DNA from: Corticium candelabrum
Taxonomy: Eukaryota > Porifera > Homoscleromorpha > Homosclerophorida > Plakinidae
DNA: 64,000 nt
Direction of reading: 5' to 3'
Assembly (NCBI RefSeq): GCF_963422355.1
Contig: NC_085103.1
Span: forward strand, 2,246,231-2,310,230
Shown here piece after piece: positions 22,605 through 34,701 of this stretch. The stretch's first letter is position 1. Each line of letters begins with the position of its first letter. A model generated the notes under the pieces. That model was not told where the DNA came from, did no database searches, and was given only the letters and a program-made list of their open reading frames with translations. The position numbers were made by a program, and so were the translations under genes.

Positions 22605-23560
22605 GGCCAGGTATCTCCAAAGAGAAAGCCCAGTTGATCCACCACTGTCCCACCAATACCAAGATGCATGAGCAGGAAACTACGAGAGCCTAGCTCTTAT
22701 GCAAACACATTGCCACACTATCCGTGGCAAGTTGTGAGGTCAGATCTCTTTGAGATCAATGGACAGCGTTATACCTACTTTGCTGAATTATTATACTCGA
22801 GGTATCAGGAGGTGTTCATGTTGACTTCTACTACACGCAGCTACATTATAGCTACCATGACGTCAACTTTTGCCAGACATGAGATTCCTGAAGTACTGAG
22901 GAGCGACAAGCGGCCCGGAGTATGCCAACAAGGCAGTCAACAGACTCTCACAGTCATATGGATTTCGACTTATCACCACTAGTCCAAGCTATCATCAAAT
23001 TAAATAATGGTCTGGCATAGCAAACGGTGCAGTCAATGAAACAGATGCTTAATTGAATGCTCAAAGGATATCCATGCAGCCCTAGTACCTTATCAAGCAA
23101 CCACTTTATCTTGGTGCAAACTCAGTCCGTCAGAGTTGCTCATGAAGTGACGCATTCCAACAACAATATCGGTAACAGTGAAATAGATTCAACACCAATA
23201 GACCTATTTGTCTCAATTTGGACAAGATGACCAAGATTCAAGGAGATCGAGTCAGTAACAGCATTACAATAAGAGATATCACGTCCAAAAATAAAGCAAA
23301 TGTTATCAGAGGAGACAGAGGTCTGGTTAAACTATAACTAGATGATCAACACTTGTAGAACAGCAAGGGAGGACCATAGTCTCAAAAGCGGACACACAAT
23401 AATCATACATTATTGGAATTCCTAGGGAACTTTGGACAAATCAGAGTCGGATCATTTGGGTCAAATCTACATCACCAGAAGCAACATTCATAATTCCATT
23501 ATGCAGGAAGAAGGCTCAGAGTAGAGAATGCAGACAAGACAGCAAACTGAAAGACTTTCT
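22605..23560 (+). pseudogene. Ty3/Gypsy-type integrase fragment
   Basis: Right after the foldback arm, WPGISKEKAQLI resembles the zinc-binding region upstream of a retrotransposon integrase. PWQVVRSDLFEINGQ and FARHEIPEVLRSD resemble the integrase core with its two Asp residues. Further on, in other frames, are SQSYGFRLITTSPSYHQ and WCKLSPSELL. Multiple stops and frame changes make it inactive. Only the 3' part of pol is present; reverse transcriptase and gag were not seen. A possible LTR start (tgtgaggagaggtgtg, near 23,586) follows but was not confirmed. Confidence 0.7.
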
Positions 23561-24644
23561 CCACCCTGATCGACACACACTAGAGTTGTGAGGAGAGGTG
23601 TGCGGTTACTAGTAATTAGAGTGTGTTTGCGGACAACTACAGACTAGACTACAGTCTAGTAGACGGTGTTGTGTTGTGTTGCGCAAGTGTTCTCTAATAC
23701 AGAACAATAACACTACAGTTACAGTAGCAACACGTTGCAACAGTCAGGCAGGAAGGCGGTCGATTGCGGTTTCCTCCACAATTAACGAAAGGCTAACAAT
23801 CGTGTTGGCGATTGTTGGCACGTCATGCGGTTAGATAGATCATATATCAGTTGCTGCAAGGAAGTTACAATGTAACTAATTTTGAGCCGAATTTTAGATG
23901 TGTCCGTAGACTACGGTGGAACGCGTTTTCGCAACCTTTGACCACGCTGGTAAGTGTTTCGATGTAAAGGAAGCGCTACCAGATTGGAAATGTGCTATTG
24001 TTCTGATTGTAAAAGAGGGAGGAGCTGGCTACGCGAGACTACAATGGAATGAAAGTGGCAAAGCTGTGGTTATTGTATAACGCCTCAGCGGTTTGATGAT
24101 ACAATCTGTAGCACGTGCTGTTGCTACCCATCACTGAGAAAGCAAGAGTGACGCGTTTGGCAAAGTCGAGTCGATGTCGAGAAACCGTACACGCAACTGG
24201 ATGCTGGTGCGACTAGCATCTATCCAGTATATCCATAGAGACGACTTTTTCATACTTGCTGATATAATTCTTCAGATCGCTCTCCGCCAAAAGTGAGGGG
24301 GAGGAGCCTCTTGCGCGCGAAATAATCACACTGGCTTGATGAAACAATCGACGATTGTCTTGTATCCGGAACGAGTGACAATGATGGTAGGAGAAAATAC
24401 GAGGAATCGACATGTAATACGAGTGGAGGACGAGGTGGTAGTTAAGATTTCTGAGTTCTTCTTCATGTGCATGCTATAGCTACATTATCTTTTCGAAAGT
24501 AACTCATTGTCTATCGTTAGAATAAGGACAATACTCATTGTCAGACAATATTGCATTAGATCATGTTACTCGACACCCCTGTGTCTAGCACTAGTTTGTT
24601 AAGTCTACCTTGTAACTAGACATCTAAAATGTGTCAAAGGCGTG
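23561..24644. other. Intergenic, possible LTR remnant and TIR-family scrap
   Basis: It follows the integrase fragment and may contain its LTR. The string ggctacgcgagacta near 24,027 matches the terminal repeat of the element at 29,218-30,750, here as a single end. No gene was recognised. Confidence 0.35.
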
Positions 24645-27600
24645 CGTAATATCGCCTCACAGTTTCTAAAAGGCGTGTGTTATAACACTTCATAGTCTGT
24701 ATAGGAGCGCTTTATCTATGAATTGACCATACCATCCCGCTATTCTCATTCTTCTCGCGGTCCCAATTCACTTGAACACTTCAAACTGAAAGTAAATCAC
24801 CCCTATTGAGCATCGCTTGACAGTCGCCTTTCTACTGACGTTGCTTGTTCTATAGGTCACTGGAAACGAGACGACATGCTGTCGACATCTACTTGGGTCC
24901 AAATTTTCATCCTCTTTTCCATGTTTGGAACCAGCGTAGTCTTAAGCCATGAATGCCTAAGCCATGGGTGCAACGTAAGTGATTACTCATATAGGTTGGT
25001 AAATGTACTGCACGGAGAACACAATATATATTAAGTGTTCAAGTTACAAATAGTAAGTTGTAGCTTGCAGATAAGTTAGCAGTTGTGGACTGTAAAGAAC
25101 TTCGGTGCTCAATGTTTCTAGAGTCTGCGGGATGCTGATTGCAGCAGTACATGTACTAGCACGTTCATAACTGGTTTATGTTATTGACTATAACTTGCAG
25201 TTTACAAAAGAAGATGCAGTGCCGTATGTTATGACCAAACAAGTTGGACGAGTAATCAAGATGCTGAGCACCTACTACAGTATTCGCAACCATACGTTTA
25301 CAGAAAAGCTGTTGGGAAATATCAGTGTAGTTATGCTACATGGTTCGGCTTTGATCAAGGCAATCCCGAGACAGTCATACGAAGACCATTACATGTCGGA
25401 TCTAAACGCAACCGTTACCGCCTTGAGAGAATGGTATGTACAACACCTGAACGTGCATAAAGGTAAAATACACTCACTCAACCAGTAACCTTAATTCTTA
25501 GGCATCTCGTAGTAGACCAATTCTGGAAAAAGTTGCAAGAGAATGTAACATCTCTTTCAAATCGGTAAGTAGATATTGCTGTATTGTTAAGCAGTGGCGG
25601 ATCTGGGATTTTGCTAAGGAAGTGGCGTGGTGACAGTTTCTATTTGTGACTTCAATATGAAGCATTTCAGACATGTTCAGAAATTAAAGGTATAGGGATA
25701 CTACACTCATACCTGAACTAGGAGAAAAACAGAAGCGTAGTGTGACTTCTAGAAACACAGTGCTGCGGGACAAGCCCACTTTATAGACAAGCCCGTTTTA
25801 TTGGCTAATAGTTGACTGATACAATAGAATCAATTGCAGACCCAGGCTGGGAAAAAGAGCGGTGTATATACTATATACAACTATGTTGTTCACACATATT
25901 TACAGTCCCCAATTTTATGTCCACACTTGCAAATGATGGGGCAAAAGACCGGTCTAGGAGATGCCACGCTATAGTATACGCCCCTAACTGAGAGAAACGT
26001 AATAGAAAGTGAGTGAGACGACTGATGCTGAGTCTTAGTATATATAGGTCGTAGGGAATGTCACACGCCCTTTGATCCCATGTCTACCTAGATTCGCCAC
26101 TGTTGATAAATTTTTGCGTGTAGACTGTGTTCAAGAAATGGGAAAGGTGGAGATGGCTCAAGTCAAGAATCTGCTGGTCAAACATGTAATACAATACGAA
26201 AATATTGGTTGAGTGGACGTAATGTCAAGTCTTCTGTTCGTTGGATTAATCCTAGTCAGGTATATGATATTATTTTAACCTCTTTTCTAAATGACGTTTG
26301 TCTTAACGTTTTAAACAGAAAACAGGTGCGGCGTTTCAAATTTATTGCGACTTTGAGTCGTTTGGCGGTGGATGGAATCTTGTATATTCGAGTAGAGATG
26401 ACAGTAGTGGTAAAAACAACATGCAGAAAGGCAGCAGATCTACTGCTCACATTACTAGTCTTGATCCGGGAAACGCCAACAAACGCCTTGCATACGATGT
26501 GCTGAAAGCTATAGAAAATAGTCACGAGGGATACATTCAGATCATGTTGACTGGCTACCAAGACTACCAAAGTGAGTAGGAAACTGTCACTAACATATGA
26601 GCAGCAACTTTGGAACATGATCATTGACTTCGATTTTATACAGGAAAAACAACTTTGATTAAGATGTATTTTAACAACACAGCTAAATATGGAAAAAACT
26701 TCAACACGTTTATAGAAAGCGGTTTTGCCGGTCAATATGGATCTTCTGTACGTGTGACGTTTGGGATTTCTATGTTTTCATTTTTAGTCATTATACTCTT
26801 TCTAGCACTCCTACTATGGCACAGAACTTTCCAGTCTCAAACCCATTGCTCTTTCCTGGGTATGGTTATTAGCTATAGTTCGTCATGTGCAAATAAGAAA
26901 TAATTTTCAGCTATGAGCCAGAAGAAACGGGACTTGGTAAAGAGTCACGTTACTTATCGAGTATCATCTTCAAAATCATTTAATGTATAACAAGGCTTGA
27001 CTGACATTTGGTCTGACGAACATCTACGTACTGATGCACATGTTCGGCAACTACAATGGACGAACAGCCCAGGCCATCAAATCCTCCCAACATTTAGGGA
27101 AAACATTTTTACCAAACCAGTGTAAGTTATGTTTGGAATTACTACATCTATCTGCAACTGCTAAAGCAAACTCTATTGTTTATCTATCTTACCACATTCA
27201 TACGGGTAACCTAACATTGCGTACCTAAGAGCGACATTCATGTCCTGTATGTCATAAGTCTTTTCATTCGACCGTTGCAAACTATTTTGGCGGCGTTACA
27301 AACTCTTTGATAACGTTAAACGTCCGTTTCTTAAACGATTTAGATAGATTTCACAAGTAGCGCCCTTTAATAGAAGGAAAATGGCGTCTAAATTCGTAAT
27401 ACTTTGCCGCAATTATATAGTGGTTATAACAAGGCTCATAGCTGTAGAAGTGACGGCATAACACAATTTTAGCTAATAGTTAATGTGTTGTTAATTACTG
27501 GATGCAGAATACTACACCTTCTTTTGTGGCTGGAGCAAAGTCTTCTGGTTCTGCTTGGTTAAAAGAAGTTTGGAATGGTTAGTTAAATTATAGAACTAGT

Positions 27601-28546
27601 GTTTATCACTTCATCATATTCTTTATCTGTTGGCTCGTGTTGTAGAGATAAGCAATAGCGGAGGACACATTCTCGCCCCTGAAGATTGGAACAACGCTGA
27701 ACCTCATAGCGTCCAAACTACAGAAAAAGGAGCGTGCAGAAATCGCGGTCTATTCCACATCTTTGTTCGCTAACTCGAGTAATAGTAACAAACGTTACAG
27801 AGAATGAAACACAACTGAGACAACCTTCTAGACAGAGATGTATATTGTTGCACGTAGCTGCATGGCGAAAACATAGTCAATGCTTTACCTAAACAGCTGC
27901 TGATTCATAAATTCAGTGCATTCTATCGATAGATTTCTTGCTTGCTTCGAATTACCTTATGAGTAGCTTTCTTTAATTAATTAAATATTGATTAACAACA
28001 CATGTATTCGTCAGCTTGACCTGTGTGCACATGATAGCCCATCTAGTGGAATGTATACTATACTATGTACTATTTAGCATAGGCGTAGGAAGCACGGGGC
28101 CACGGGGCCATGCCCCCTTCAATCAGAAGCCTAAGATCACTACATATAAAATAGGTCATGAAAGCGAGCTACAAGTGGAAGAAAACGAAGAGCTCCAACA
28201 GACGACAGTGCAAAAGCTACATTTGCGTAGAGACGTCTTGGGTACGAGGCTAAACGTGCGCCAACCCTAACTACAAAACTTCAAAATTGACGAATGGGAA
28301 ACAATGCTTTTAGCGATCACTGAGGTTGGACTCCAACCTGGATGCCATTCCTACGCCTCTGTTTAGTCCAACTTTCACGATTGCATTGTTTCTTCAAATA
28401 CAGGCGTGGTCTAGCTCTTCGTGTTCAACACCTCTCCCCTTACATTCTTTACTCGTACTTCTACACGATGTACCTTCCATTGTACTACCATTCTTCTAAC
28501 GAGAATATGACGTGAAGAAAAGTTTTACTTGTACCGTCCCCCAAAA

Positions 28547-28550
<4 letters not shown>
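24645..28550 (+). repeat. Segmental duplication, copy B (partner 9,826-13,850)
   Basis: This is collinear with 9,826-13,850 from the shared start (aatatc(a/g)cctcacagtttcta) through all exons and introns to the shared end (ttgtaccgtcccccaaaa) at a TA array. The introns are as recognisably similar as the exons, so the duplication is fairly recent. Confidence 0.9.
24876..27773 (+). CDS. Secreted fibrinogen-domain protein, copy B (intact)
   Basis: There are eleven exons: 24876-24974, 25201-25433, 25502-25564, 26124-26259, 26319-26571, 26644-26747, 26825-26859, 26911-26936, 26995-27119, 27508-27577 and 27646-27773. They total 1,272 bases, 423 residues, with no internal stop. Exon 1 gives a signal peptide (WVQIFILFSMFGTSVVLSH). 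Residues about 34-145 form an unrecognised, helix-rich region. The fibrinogen-type start is CNTIRKYWLSGRNV in exon 4, then IYCDFESFGGGWNLVY in exon 5. The remainder (YEPEETGLG, GGHILAPEDW, ending CRNRGLFHIFVR) departs from the canonical fibrinogen fold. Exon 7 needs the acceptor cacag at 26,824, not the upstream ctag, to keep frame. Exon 9 uses a weak donor (cca|gtgtaa). Family knowledge suggests extracellular glycan or microbe binding; the ligand is unknown. Confidence 0.8.
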
Positions 28551-28580
<30 letters not shown>

Positions 28581-28976
28581 TATATTGAAATTAGCGAATT
28601 AAATATCTATTACAAGTAGTTGAGTCAAATGTATCAACCTATGAAAGCTAACGTACATGTCTCCATCGATCACACAACGGGCAGATCTACAATATGACTC
28701 CTTCCGCCATTCGAAACAAAAACCAACTTAAAGTCAATAGTGTCGATTGCATTGCAACAAACGAAAATAGACAAGTCAAACAAAACGAGCGTTGTTACAG
28801 TGATATGTGTTTTCCCAGGTTACAAGTATCCCCGCACACATACCACTGGACTGTCTAAATAAAAGATACGGCAAGAGCGCATGCTCCAACCCATAGTGGG
28901 TACGGTGGAATCAAGGTCGAGAACATTCAGTCTACTTTGTGGGTTGCTGAATACGTGAGCGCGCACGCGCGCTCAC

Positions 28977-29048
<72 letters not shown>
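28551..29048. repeat. (TA)n at 28,551-28,580 and (GT)n at 28,977-29,048
   Basis: The TA array ends duplication copy B. The GT array is flanked by alternating gcgcgc tracts (gagcgcgcacgcgcgctc before, gcgcgcgcgc after), making a purine-pyrimidine alternating block prone to Z-DNA. No gene was seen between the two arrays. Confidence 0.85.
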
Positions 29049-29055
<7 letters not shown>

Positions 29056-29217
29056 CTATTGCTCATACTAAAGGGCTACTTAAACAAAACTCGAAAATTT
29101 CTATATGATAGTTTTAAGGGTATAAGTACCGGGGAAAATAATCTTAGATTTTAAAAGCAAGGTTTCTATAAGAAAATTGCGCAGTAATGTGCTTCGGTTG
29201 AAAGCATCCGGTTTCGA

Positions 29218-30750
29218 ACTAGTCTCGCGTAGCCAGACCATCTCCGCCTACATCCTTCCGGCGAAAGATAGTCTGGGGATATGCCTAATCCATCCTTGTT
29301 CTGTGCTCCCCAAGCATCATGGGAATAAAGACCTCTTTATTTATAGATAGCAAGAGGTCTACGTAGGTGTTGCTTAATCGCATTCCGCTCGTCTCACGTG
29401 TGCTAATTACTGGTTATTTACAGTTGTAATTAATTAACAAAGATGTATGTCTGTGAACGGACGTTCTTTCAAAGAATGGAGAGCTCGTGTGAAACGTGGT
29501 TACCAGATAACGCATATAGAGCGAAAACAACACTATTGCTCTCATCCTGTATTGTAATACTAACAATCGATAAATGAGCATTTAGAGCAATGGTTGCTAC
29601 CCAGCCCTCACTGCCTACTACCTTTCTACTTTAGTACGTCAGGGTCCGTCCTGTTCAACAGTTTTCTGCCATTCGTACTGGCCAGAGAAGGCGTTGAAAA
29701 TGTGACGGCGGCGAAATGGAAGAAGTGTGTCGACAACGTCATCCAGAAAGTGGAAAACTATTACAGAACCTCAGACGGCGTGCTAGAACAAGCGGTGGAA
29801 AGATTAGTAGGAGAGGAGAACTCTTCAGACAGTTAAGAGATCCTTCTAGGAGACGACGAGAATGACAACAATGATTAATACAATTAGTCTCGTGGGTGAT
29901 ATTTACTGGCGATATTCTTTGTCGGTAATCCATGGGAGGAGTCTCTTTCAGCAAGCATACTGCATCTACTAACATAGGATCTATAGAGTTAATTTGTCCG
30001 GAGATCTGATCCCACCTAGTCACGTGCTCTCGAATGATATGTTTATCAGCGGCGTAGGGAATGTACTTGCCGATCTACAGGAATTTTCCCACGGGTTCTC
30101 CATTCTTTGAACGGACATTTTTTAGTAATCAAAAAGAAGACATTTGTTCGTCAATCTTGTGAACTTTGAATAGCGTGTTGAACACAGTAGTGCAATAACC
30201 AGACAGATTAAAGCGTGAATTCCCACAGCCACGTTAATCATGCGCTTGATCGAGAGGCGTTTTTAGTCCCTCGACACGTCAGACAAATACATGTAAGAAC
30301 ACAAGGCACTATAGCGGCACTCTGCATTCAAACAACACGCTAACACGAGCATCATAACTAAACAAAAGCACGTCCCATGCTCACGTCAGACGTACAAGAT
30401 CACGACAATAGATCTAAAAATCAGACGTCGAGAGGTGAAGAAGCATAGCCTCACGAACAATTTGGCCACAAAACGTAGGTCCCTCCTGCAACAAGACAGC
30501 AGTTCAAGGTCTACAGGTCGAAGAAAGAATATCTAACTAGCGTATGTTCACACGCATGACCGTAAATCATCACAAGCCAAATGAGGGAATGCGATTGCGT
30601 AACACCTACTTAGACATCCTGTAATCAATAAGCAGCTCTTTATCCCCCACGATTGTGGGAAGCGCAGAACAAGAATTGTATAGGCATATCCCCAGACTAT
30701 CTCTCGCCGGAAAGATGTAGGCGGAGATACTCTGGCTACGCGAGACTAGT
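29218..30750. mobile_element. TIR element with ~105-bp inverted ends and TTCGA target duplication
   Basis: The left end actagtctcgcgtagccaga... (29,218-29,325) is an inverted match, about 85-90%, to the right end (30,643-30,750). TTCGA flanks both ends exactly (29,213-29,217 and 30,751-30,755). Inside is one short coding candidate at 29,594-29,836 but no recognisable transposase. Single copies of the terminal motif are at about 24,027 and 45,573. Confidence 0.85.
29594..29836 (+). CDS. Hypothetical ORF, possible transposase tail
   Basis: This is an 80-codon frame. The convincing part is the second half (EGVENVTAAKWKKCVDNVIQ, then VENYYRTSDGVLEQAVERLV), preceded by a possible acceptor (ctttctactttag at 29,634). 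An acidic/serine end (EENSSDS) and TAA follow. Similar W-K-x-C...E-x-Y-W/Y tails occur, as far as I recall, after DDE domains of some Tc1-like elements; this is a recollection, not a match. The start codon is uncertain because the first half looks random. Confidence 0.3.
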   Translation: MLPSPHCLLPFYFSTSGSVLFNSFLPFVLAREGVENVTAAKWKKCVDNVIQKVENYYRTSDGVLEQAVERLVGEENSSDS

Positions 30751-30859
30751 TTCGAGCAGTAGATTCGGGGAGTGCACAAATTAGTTCCGCAACATATTGG
30801 TTGTTTCATTGTGAATAGATAATTTGCAACCAACCAGCAGCAGATGATTCGGTTATTTG

Positions 30860-33384
30860 CAGGCCCGTAGGAAGCAAATAAAAAGTGGTACGGCCTAACG
30901 CACGGTAAAGGGCGTGGCTTTTAATTTAGTGCGCGTTAAAGCAAGAGACCAATGCTCCAATTAATAATGATTATTTAGTAAACTTTCCAAATAGTGATTC
31001 CCTGTGCTCAGACCCTGCTACGAACCTATTCCCAATCTCTGCTAAATCTAAATCATCAGTAAGGTCCTTGTGAACGTGCAGTACCATACAATTATTAAGC
31101 CTGATTTGGCTCATTGTGCTTCGAAGGTAAGTCTTGATTCGTCTCATTGCACTGAATGAGCGTTCGCTTACTGCATTCGTAGCTGGCATTACAAGAATCA
31201 ACCGAACTAATGTTGAGACTTCACTCAGTAGCTCTTTCTCAGCGTCACTCAGTTTCTTGAAATATTGAACCACATCCATTAATGTGACAGGATATCCCTC
31301 TTGTACATGACCACTGAAGTCAGTACCAAATATATCTAGTTGTGTCTTTAGCAAATCAGATTTGAAATCCCCTGAATACAGATCAAGAGCTGCTCTTAAT
31401 TCATCTTCACATGCTGCATTCACAGCACTTTTTAGCAACAACGTTTCAAGATTGCTATATGTCCTGTAACCAGGTTGGTCAAACCGATCTTTGATACATG
31501 ATATGATCAAATCAAAAGCTTCAAAGTAAATCCTCCTATAGTGGGCCTGTGCAGTTTCTGGAAACTCTGGCTCTGCATTCCAATGATCTAGCCTACGTGG
31601 TCGTTTTCTACGCCGAGGTGCCTGAGGTTCTCCTACAATCATTTCTCTAGCAGTTTCAGTTGCCTTCTTCCAAAATGCCTCAAATCCACTATCTTCTCTC
31701 ATAGATTCCAAAGTCCTGACTGTCATTGATGCAACTGCTTGTCCTTGGGCAGCTGAAAAGTTTGTATGTTGAAGAGTTCTACTGAGGTTGTCACTATGAC
31801 TAAACAGCAATCTTCCCAGCATAACTCCAAAGAGAAAAGAAAACGTCTTCATCTGGGCTGAGACTCCCAAAATTCGTCCTCTCATTTCCGTCTCTTTGAC
31901 GTCACCCAGTGATTCTTCCCAGAGTTCCTGAATTGCTGAGTAGTTGTCTACAATGCTTTGTAGAGACTTTGCCTTTACTGTCCACCTAGTTGGACAAAGC
32001 ACCCTGAGCCCAGGGGTGTCTGGTGAATGGACGTCCTTCAGTTGCCGTAAACAAGCATCTCTCTTCGGTGACTTTTTTATCAATTTCATGATTTCATATG
32101 CAGTGGTCAAAGAATTGTGCATGCAGTCACAGCGCTTCACCGTATCAGAACAAGCTAAGTTCAAAGCGTGACCATAACAGTGAGTGTAAATTGCTCTAGG
32201 TTCTTCTTGAGAAATCTGCTTTGCCACGCCCTGTCTCCTACCAGCCATAGCTCCTGCTCCGTCATAGCATTGTCCTCTGGCTTTGTTCAGAGATAAATTC
32301 AGTCTAAGTAAAACATCTCTAACGACATGGACTATTGTCTTAGCATCAACAGTATCTACCACATGCAGTCCAATGAACTCCTCATGTGCAGCAAACCACT
32401 GATCCACCCAGCGTAAGCAAATAACTACCTGCTCTCTATTAGAGGAGTCAGTTGTTTCGTCAGCCATGATAGTGAAAAACTTGGCACTGTGAAGTTTGTC
32501 AGCAACTTTCTCTAAAACTTTCAATGCCATTAGCTTCAGCAGCTCGTTTTGTATTTCAGGAGATGTGTACTTGTCAGTCTTTCTAGTCAGCCACGTAGAA
32601 AGACTTTCACTATCAACTGCACGGAGTCTTAGAAGCTGGGAAAAATTGGAATCATCTTCATTGCCATCACCTCGCAAGGCCAAGCCTTGACGTGAAAGAA
32701 AACGTATATTCTGTATGATTTTTAATAAACAAACTCGCCGTTCTTCTTTCTCCACGGCATGCTGTGATGACAAACTTTCACCCACATCGGGTATTGTCTT
32801 GCCAGCAGACAGTATCTTTAGTGCTGCATCTTCATGACAGGTAGACTGCTCATGTTTGGCAAAGTTAACTGTGGCGTCTTTCCAATTAGTATAACCATGA
32901 GATATAAAAGACCACTCCAAGTTGGGTGCCACAAGCTTCTTTTCCTTGTACGCCTTTACGCACGTATGACAGTATACTTTGTCCTCACCTTCCACGTAGT
33001 GAAGCCACTGCCACCTGAAACCGTTAGCTAATCAGTTATTACTGACAAAAGTTGAAAGGAAGAAAGGCGTGGTACACTACACTATACAGCTTAATTAACT
33101 TAACAATATGTTTCTCAACTAGTTACCTCAAAAACCATGCCGGCTGAAATGGCCTGTACACGACGCTTTTCTTCCCAAATTGGCGCTTTGGAAACTGAAT
33201 GGCAGTAGGCTGGTGAGGTGACTCACTTAAAGAAGGCGTTGATCTTGTATCGTTTTTCTTTCCAATAACAGGACATTGGCGGAGAAAGAAAGAAGCCGGA
33301 TGAGGAGCTTTCGCCATTGTCAATAACGCGCGTTATCTGAGGCCAAGAAGAGGGTAGCCTTGTACCCAGGCCCTCTGTATGTCT

Positions 33385-33470
<86 letters not shown>

Positions 33471-33638
33471 ACGTGTGTGTGAATGTCTGTCAGTCTGGTT
33501 TCAAATTGAATGCCTCCTTATATGTTTGTTTTTCCTCTTCTCTCTCTTTCGCTCGCGCAGAGAAGGGTCTGGCTAGGCGAGGCTACAAAAAGTGGTGCGG
33601 CCATGGCCGCACCAGCCGCACCGGCTCCTACGGCCCTG
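30860..33638 (-). mobile_element. hAT transposon copy 2 (apparently intact)
   Basis: The 2.78-kb element is bounded by caggcccgtagga (30,860) and tcctacggccctg (33,638). It contains a two-exon transposase without stops on the minus strand and a (GT)n array at 33,389-33,465 upstream of the gene. Its two ends, joined, make the MITE at 16,119-16,380. I see no clear target duplication at this copy (ttatttg left, aattttg right), so the flanks have drifted or one end was rearranged. Confidence 0.85.
30971..33323 (-). CDS. hAT transposase, TTF-type zinc finger / DUF4371 family
   Basis: Two exons on the minus strand, 33323-33127 and 33014-30971, with a 112-bp intron (donor gtaact, acceptor tttcag). 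They total 2,241 bases, 746 residues; an alternative Met is six bases downstream. The N-terminal region ends FQPAWFLR|WQWLHYVEG across the intron and runs into the TTF-type finger DKVYCHTCVKAYKEK. The acidic catalytic regions are TIMADETTDSSN (first Asp) and ARGQCYDGAGAMAGRRQGVA (second Asp). The dimerisation domain NAVSERSFSAMRRIKTYLRS carries the third acidic residue near the C-terminus. Length and motifs are those of ZMYM1-like domesticated/hAT proteins. With no lesion visible, it may still be active or recently so. It excises and reinserts hAT-type DNA in the nucleus (family knowledge). Confidence 0.85.
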
Positions 33639-34246
33639 AATTTTGTAGAAATTAATTGCCACCATGCTTGGCATGGAAAATGTACTACTGACATAAAAGA
33701 GCCTCATTTTTGTTCAAAGTTTAATTATTTTCTATGTAAATCCTAGCCTAAGGGTGGAAATTGTTTCATTCTTAGCACCTTGTAGTTAATATTTCTTAAT
33801 TATCTAGCTTGCAGTGGCACTTTATTGAGTTTGTTAACGGACAAAACAACCAACATAGTGTAACATTCTGAAAGAATTTAACTTTGAAATCTCCTTGTAC
33901 CTGCTATAGTCACCCCTCTTAATTAAAATACAAATATACAAATGGACATGCACAGCATCGCTGGCGCTATGAATCACAGTATCAATATGAGAATATTTAT
34001 AACACCCAACTGACAACTGACTACAGCAGACTAGATATCACAGTCTGTCTACACTGTTTGCATACTTTACATGCAAGTACATGTAGTACATCATGTACAC
34101 TGTACTGTACCTACCAGAATACTGTACGGTGTATTTGCACTGCTAGTGTATTCACTAATTGCACATAATGTCTCCAGAGAGTGCAAGTACAATAGAGAAA
34201 ATTAGTTATTAAAGCTATAATTATATTAGAAGGCTCTGCATGTTGC

Positions 34247-34415
34247 TAAATAGATGCAGTCTTGCCCTTGTGGACTGAGGCAATCCAGGTGACTGCATGC
34301 ATGCATGACTGGCATGCAGTCACCTGGATTGCATCAGACCTCGAGGGCAAGACTGCATGCAGTCACCTGGATTGCCTCCGTCCACAAGGGCGAGACTGCA
34401 TCTTTTTAGCAACGT
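34247..34415. repeat. Long nested inverted repeat (hairpin)
   Basis: The left arm gttgctaaatagatgcagtc... runs to ggtgactgcatgca (34,249-34,306). The right arm mirrors it from about 34,345 to 34,415 (...gagactgcatcttttt...agcaacgtc). The internal unit tgcagtcacctggattgc occurs repeatedly in alternating orientation. The paralogous place near 7,885-7,930 has only the outer bases (gctaaatagatgcagacttgcc) and no hairpin. Confidence 0.8.
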
Positions 34416-34449
34416 CCAGAGCGTTATAAATTAATTATAGTTTTACTTA

Positions 34450-34701
34450 TTAGTAACTATAGCTATAGTACATGGCTATAACGGTGACAATTGAATGCGA
34501 CCTTAGTATTTCGGTCTCAAAAATGGCCTGATCTCGCTTCTTCAACGTTTCTGCTGCGCCCACACAGTATCTGTCCAATCTGTCGAGCGGCGGAGCGGGG
34601 AGACTGCTCAACGCTCTAGCCTCAAGTTCCCGTACACAGTGACCAGACTTCGCATGTTCACAACACGTTGAACAAGCTCCTACCAACTTGAATAAACCCA
34701 T
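34450..34701 (-). CDS. Hypothetical exon-like ORF
   Basis: The 83-codon minus-strand frame starts MGLFKLVGACSTCCEHAK and contains LDRYCVGAAETLKKRDQ. The copy-1 equivalent near 8,100 keeps the start (MGLFKVVGACC) but is then interrupted by stops. No family is recognised; the split composition could be coincidence. Confidence 0.2.
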   Translation of the reverse strand: MGLFKLVGACSTCCEHAKSGHCVRELEARALSSLPAPPLDRLDRYCVGAAETLKKRDQAIFETEILRSHSIVTVIAMYYSYSY

